A DNA stretch of 64,000 bases. It comes from Pelagicoccus sp. SDUM812005. Lineage in GTDB: Bacteria; Verrucomicrobiota; Verrucomicrobiia; Opitutales; Opitutaceae. Positions 60,399-64,000 of this stretch are shown here, piece after piece; positions within the stretch are counted from its first letter, which is position 1, and each line of letters opens with the position of its first letter. The notes below the pieces were generated by a model, which was not told where the DNA came from, searched no databases, and saw only the letters and a list, made by a program, of their open reading frames with translations. Made by a program: the position numbers and the translations under genes. The stretch covers positions 186,001-250,000 of the forward strand of contig NZ_JARXIA010000007.1 of the NCBI RefSeq assembly GCF_031127875.1. Direction: 5' to 3'.

Positions 60399-61439
60399 AT
60401 GCCCTCCAAAGTTACGATCAGAGATATTGCTAAAGTTTGCGGCGTGTCGCGAACAACGGTCTCCGCCGCTCTACGCAACGCCGCAGGCGTTTCGAAAGCT
60501 CAACGCGATAAGATCCAAGCGGCAGCCAAGGAGATGGGGTATGTGAGGGACATGAAGGTGGCCCAGGTCATGTCACACATCGCCAAGTCGGGAACGGATG
60601 GACATCTCAGGCGCATCGCCATGGTCAGCGCGCCGGAGGTCAACGGACCTCCGCCGTGGAAGGCGAACGGGCTCATGAATCGCTTCTACAATGGAGTGAA
60701 GTCCCAAGCCGAGAGCTTGGGTTGCGGCTTCGAAGCGTTTTGGATGGCGGAGCCGGGCATGTCGAGCCGGCGTCTAGCGGAAATCATCTACTCGAGAGGC
60801 ATCGATGGTATCGTGCTGATGCTCGATTATGGCAAGGATCCTACGCGTATCGACTTCGACTTCAGTCAGTTCGCGGTATCGGTCATCGGCAAGTCGCTGG
60901 AGTGGCCGCATCTGTATTCGGCTGAGGGCGACTTGCACCAGGGAATGTTGATGGCTATGGATCAAGCTAGGAATTATGGATACAAACGCCCCGGGTTGAT
61001 GCTGCGTGAATCCTCCTCAAAGCGCGCAGAGCACAGTTGGGAGGCGGCCTACTACCTTGCCCAAAGCCGCTTGGATCTCGCGGAGCGGATTCCAGTTTGC
61101 AAGTTTGGTTTCGAGGACACGGACGCAATTCGTGTCTGGTTCGATGAATACAAGCCAGATGTTATCATCGGCCATGAACCGCCTGGGTTGAAGTTGTTGA
61201 ACAAATACAATATCAGTGTTCCGGATGACGTCGCATTCATCGCTTTGGAAATGCACGATCCAAACTCGGAGGTGGCAGGTGTGGATATCAAGCCGGAGGG
61301 GATCGCGGCGGCCGCTGTTGACCTGCTCTCGGAGCAATTCCGGAAAAACCAGCAAGGACTGCCGGATAACCCGGAAACAGTCATCGTCAAATGCGAATGG
61401 CATGACGGCAAGACCCTGCCGTTTATCGGTAGGGATTGA
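60399..61439 (+). CDS. LacI-family transcriptional regulator
   Basis: The 346-residue regulator has an N-terminal helix-turn-helix (VTIRDIAKVCGVSRTTVSAA, residues 4-24) and recognition segment (ALRNAAGVSKAQRDKIQAAA). The hinge region reads EMGYVRDMKVAQVMSHI rather than the usual Y-x-PN-x-x-A-R-x-L. A periplasmic-binding-protein-like sensor domain follows (about 65-346), with MLDYGKDPTRIDFDF and PDDVAFIALEMHD typical of the fold. It is divergent from the sulfatase/ABC operon, with operator copy 9 between them, and is the only one-component regulator in the locus. It is therefore the first candidate to bind the recurrent palindrome, although LacI sites are usually even-symmetric with central CG. 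Confidence 0.92.
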   Translation: MPSKVTIRDIAKVCGVSRTTVSAALRNAAGVSKAQRDKIQAAAKEMGYVRDMKVAQVMSHIAKSGTDGHLRRIAMVSAPEVNGPPPWKANGLMNRFYNGVKSQAESLGCGFEAFWMAEPGMSSRRLAEIIYSRGIDGIVLMLDYGKDPTRIDFDFSQFAVSVIGKSLEWPHLYSAEGDLHQGMLMAMDQARNYGYKRPGLMLRESSSKRAEHSWEAAYYLAQSRLDLAERIPVCKFGFEDTDAIRVWFDEYKPDVIIGHEPPGLKLLNKYNISVPDDVAFIALEMHDPNSEVAGVDIKPEGIAAAAVDLLSEQFRKNQQGLPDNPETVIVKCEWHDGKTLPFIGRD

Positions 61440-61517
61440 GAGTCACTGCCGGGGTGAGTCGCTAAGGCAGAGCTCTTGGTATTTCTTGAATGAGCGCTGG
61501 AGATGATCCGCGAATCT

Positions 61518-62507
61518 TCAGTTAGAGCTGTTTGTTAGCTCATATTCTTCGTTTTCGTATTTTTCTATCAATACGTCGAGACTCGCTGCTATTTCCGTTT
61601 CTGTGCCAAGGACAAGCCAGTAGCGATAATTGAAGTTGGACTTAGGACCGAGGTTTACGCGCACGACTGGCGCGACATGCATCGTGTAAGTTGAAGTTGG
61701 GTCTTCTATATTGTTAGGTCCGCCGCTGGAGCCGAAATTCCATGACTTGCCCGCGGTTGGGCTGAAGACCGCAATTCCTTGGCCGCTTTCTTCGAAGAAG
61801 GCCATCGCTTGCAGTGGGGGGCTTGCCTTGGTCCAGGGCAAGCCTGGAGGATCGGTTTCGAGCTGCCATTCGCCGTCGCCGAGGTAAGACTTGGCGATGT
61901 GAAAGTTTCGGGTGAAGTAGCAGGCGGGAACTTCTTGAGGATTGGCCACAGCTGGGCCCCAAGGGTCATTCTCATCACGATCGCACTGTAGTTCGCACTG
62001 CACTACGATAGTGTTGGGCAAACCTTCTTCGAATCGCGTCCATTGCTTCATGAGAGCCGCGGCGGGTTCGTTGGGCATGTCCCAAAGGTTTGGGATCGTC
62101 TCGCTGTAGAGAGTGTGTTCGTTCAGGCGCTCGAATGCCGTCACCTCGGCCCAGGAGCCGATGCCACCTCCTTGTATGGGATTCCAAGACCACGGGGACC
62201 AGTGTTTGCCTTGTCCCTCCTGCCGCCGGTCGCGACGAATGCCAGCGTAGTAGGACTGTTGGATCAGGCGCCCCGGGTCGCGGTAGTTGACGATGTTCCG
62301 CGAATACCCGGCCGATGAAATGTAGGTGATGGAGCCTCCTTTTTCGCGATCGATCCCGATTTTTACCTGCCCGTTCGCGATGGTGAGGAGATCCTCTTTC
62401 CGCTCGGGGATGGCGGGGAGCTTCGCCACTATCGTCAGCGCGATGGTAGCCAGTACCAGTCGCTTTAAGGGAATGAAATTCGTTTCGATTGAGGTTCTTC
62501 GAGTCAT
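61518..62507 (-). CDS. Secreted protein of unknown family, candidate carbohydrate-active protein
   Basis: The 329-residue protein starts at ATG 62507, overlapping the upstream stop (ATGA). It has a hydrophobic export segment (LVLATIALTIVAKLPA) and a mature region that begins LLTIANGQVKIGIDREKGGS and ITYISSAGYSRNIVNYRDPG, then RLIQQSYYAG and WSPWSWNPIQGGG. Many conserved-looking Trp, Tyr and His residues and a C-terminal beta region (YTMHVAPVVRVNLG) suggest a beta-sandwich that binds or cuts sugar. I recall similar proteins in verrucomicrobial polysaccharide loci but cannot name a family. It pairs with the NTF2-like gene in one operon under operator copy 10. Confidence 0.6.
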   Translation of the reverse strand: MTRRTSIETNFIPLKRLVLATIALTIVAKLPAIPERKEDLLTIANGQVKIGIDREKGGSITYISSAGYSRNIVNYRDPGRLIQQSYYAGIRRDRRQEGQGKHWSPWSWNPIQGGGIGSWAEVTAFERLNEHTLYSETIPNLWDMPNEPAAALMKQWTRFEEGLPNTIVVQCELQCDRDENDPWGPAVANPQEVPACYFTRNFHIAKSYLGDGEWQLETDPPGLPWTKASPPLQAMAFFEESGQGIAVFSPTAGKSWNFGSSGGPNNIEDPTSTYTMHVAPVVRVNLGPKSNFNYRYWLVLGTETEIAASLDVLIEKYENEEYELTNSSN

Positions 62508-63085
62508 GGTTGATAGGCGGGCTGGGAAAGCTTCTTTCGGTTGACCAGGTTGATGTGGGAAATTCTCCAGCCGTATTCGGTGCGTTTGCACGTAAATTCG
62601 TATTGTCCGGTGAGAAGCGTATTCTTTTCCGGAGTACCATCCGAGTGGAAGTGGCGAGTGTTGAGAGTGGTGATAACGAATGCCTCGTCTCCGTCGATCC
62701 GAATGAATATTGGGACGCTTAGGTGCTGGGTTCCTTCGAAGGTTTCAAAGAAGGTTTCCAGCAATTCGATCCGACGATTTGCGGACGCGGATTTGAAAGT
62801 TCCGGATGAACCGTCGTGGTAATTGTCGAGAAAAAGGGATCGGTGCAGCTCCCAGTCTCGCAGGTCCACGCTGTATCCGTATGCCATGATCAGGTCTAAC
62901 AATTCGCTACGATCGACGAGGTAGTTGATTTTTGTCTCCAAGTCGGCGGCGCGAATCGATTGGCGAATTTGCAAGCGCTCGCTTGCATCTATCCTGGAAG
63001 GGTGGGGATTGTCGAGCGGGCTCGCTGGACAGGGCACCGCGGAGACTGCAGGCAATAGCAAAGCAAGCAAATGGGATAACTTCAT
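62504..63085 (-). CDS. Secreted SnoaL/NTF2-like protein
   Basis: The 193-residue protein has a signal peptide (LLALLLPAVSAVPCPA; the Cys could be a lipidation site). The mature part contains DRSELLDLIMAYGYSVDLRD and LFLDNYHDGSSGTF, then beta strands with IFIRIDGDEAFVITTLNTR and GWRISHINLVN, the cone-shaped SnoaL-like/NTF2 fold. Such domains include polyketide cyclases, dehydratases and small-molecule binding proteins. It overlaps the next gene by ATGA. Context suggests a periplasmic role in the same polysaccharide pathway; the substrate is unknown. Confidence 0.75.
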   Translation of the reverse strand: MKLSHLLALLLPAVSAVPCPASPLDNPHPSRIDASERLQIRQSIRAADLETKINYLVDRSELLDLIMAYGYSVDLRDWELHRSLFLDNYHDGSSGTFKSASANRRIELLETFFETFEGTQHLSVPIFIRIDGDEAFVITTLNTRHFHSDGTPEKNTLLTGQYEFTCKRTEYGWRISHINLVNRKKLSQPAYQP

Positions 63086-63157
63086 AGGGAGAAGCCTTCG
63101 GGCAGTTTGGTTCGGAGCATTTGAGCTCTCCAGATTTGGTCTAGAATTGGTTCTTTG

Positions 63158-63902
63158 CTAGGCGGTTAGCGCCTGACTGTCCTTATCCGAATTACATGAC
63201 CTCGAATACCTTTGCTTGGCAGCCTGCTCGCCGCTCTCGGCGAGCTTCCCTTTGCTGAGCTCCTTCAAGTGTTCGACCAGTCGGAAGTCGATTGGTCCGC
63301 CGGGACTTTTATCGGCTTTGTCGCGTGGGTGGTTTGCCCAGCCGTCGTGCCCGATGAGGGTAGTAATGGGCCAACCGTATAGGATAAAAATCGGAGTCGC
63401 CTGAAGTCTTTTCGTACCGCTAATCGAGGACCTTCTCGTATTCGATTTTCCCTAGTCCCGAGCTGTTCTGGCAGGCAATCTCGAACCTTGTGAGAGGAAT
63501 CTTAGCGGATGCGCACCTTATTATCGGTGTGCATGAAAGTCCGTAGAGATCCGGCCGCAAAAGCTCACGACTTCTGGAGGGCAACGGTTCCACGTCCACA
63601 ATAACGAGTCTGCGGTCGAGCGACCTGAAAGAGACCTAAAGGGGGTTGAGAAGGTTCATCTCCAGGCAGGTGGGTCGGCGCCGGTCACCTTTGAACTGAA
63701 TTAGAGAGGGTTTGCTTTCCGAGATGTATCTAGTGGATCTTGGCAGGTAGAGCCGGGTGATTTTTCGCTCCTTGTTGGTAACTCTTCGCTGAACTCCGAA
63801 TTTGCTGAAAAGGTCTCTCAAAACTAGGTTTAGATTTGGGAGCGAGTCCGGCTTGGCTTTCCCTCCATTCCGTGGAGGCTGTCGTACCTTATCGGGTTTC
63901 AT
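63158..63902 (-). pseudogene. Degraded coding sequence, family unknown
   Basis: From ATG 63902 a frame runs 88 codons to TAG at 63636-63638, then continues in the same frame for 71 protein-like codons (LVIVDVEPLPSRSREL, ACQNSSGLGKIEYEKVLD) to TAG at 63420-63422. In a second frame, 63451 to 63161, an overlapping stretch of about 97 codons is also protein-like (IFILYGWPITTLIGHDGWAN, DKSPGGPIDFRLVEHLKEL) with GC-rich third positions and no start codon. Together these look like one gene broken by a stop and a frameshift. Operator copy 10 lies inside the tail. I cannot name the family; part of it may be chance. Confidence 0.35.
63172..63184 (-). promoter_or_regulatory. CTGAC-W-GTCAG palindrome, copy 10 (before the NTF2-like operon)
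   Basis: CCTGACTGTCCTT matches 10 of 13 positions with a perfect left half on the plus strand. Its centre is 93 bp before the start of the minus-strand operon. No clear -10 is seen at the usual distance. Confidence 0.55.
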
Positions 63903-63930
63903 CCTTTTAGGCGACGGGGTTGTATATAAA

Positions 63931-63958
63931 AAAACCGCAACGTTTACGCTGCGGTTTT
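63931..63958. terminator. Bidirectional intrinsic terminator
   Basis: AAAACCGCA (63931-63939) pairs with TGCGGTTTT (63950-63958), flanked by an A run on the left and a T run on the right, so it can end transcripts from both directions. Confidence 0.85.
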
Positions 63959-64000
63959 TCTACCATTTCCAAATAGTGGATGTGAAAGGATTTGAGTTAA

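Overview
The window looks like a chromosomal segment of a marine verrucomicrobium of the class Opitutae (Pelagicoccus or Coraliomargarita-like). This is an inference from several traits: a VPDGG-type exosortase sorting tail, four TonB-dependent receptors that share an ELSPF(T/I)VD-type N-terminus, a Planctomycetes/Verrucomicrobia-type cytochrome c, S1 sulfatases next to alpha-L-rhamnosidases, and weak use of Shine-Dalgarno sites. No rRNA, intact tRNA or CRISPR array was seen.

Region 1 (1-7018, minus strand) is one tight operon. It encodes a fused phosphodiesterase/endonuclease-phosphatase, a VTT-domain membrane protein, a glucoamylase-like (alpha/alpha)6 enzyme, a GT4 glycosyltransferase of the diacylglycerol-glucosyltransferase type and the start of an AI-2E family transporter. 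It reads as an envelope or glycolipid operon. Region 2 (7.8-9.7 kb) holds an exosortase-sorted protein and a membrane coiled-coil protein. Region 3 (9.75-11.6 kb) is an integration junction: the 3' 45 nt of a tRNA-Met(CAT) gene, without its 5' half, lies next to a complete tyrosine recombinase and a small gene remnant. The geometry says the integrated element extends to the right, and no second tRNA copy is visible before the window ends.

Region 4 (11.7-63.1 kb) is a large locus for a sulfated, rhamnose- and uronate-containing polysaccharide. Ulvan is the best guess. It carries five S1 sulfatases, three GH78 rhamnosidases, a fusion of a BNR_4/ulvan-lyase-like propeller to a GH105 unsaturated-uronyl hydrolase, four TonB-dependent receptors, an ECF sigma/FecR pair, an ABC importer whose binding protein is fused to its permease, an NCS1-family transporter, a DUF6797-like/cytochrome c protein, unrecognised secreted proteins and a LacI-family regulator. 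The inferred scheme is: receptors import oligosaccharides; the lyase/GH105 fusion, rhamnosidases and secreted sulfatases work in the periplasm or outside; the ABC system takes products into the cytoplasm, where a sulfatase with no signal peptide acts.

The most striking unexplained structure is a recurrent odd palindrome, consensus CCTGAC(A/T)GTCAGG. Ten copies lie in intergenic DNA, upstream of essentially every transcription unit of the locus except the sigma/FecR/receptor unit. In five cases a TATAAT-like hexamer starts 42-45 bp from the palindrome centre. This defines a candidate regulon and operator. Near 63.2-63.9 kb there is degraded coding sequence followed by a bidirectional terminator.
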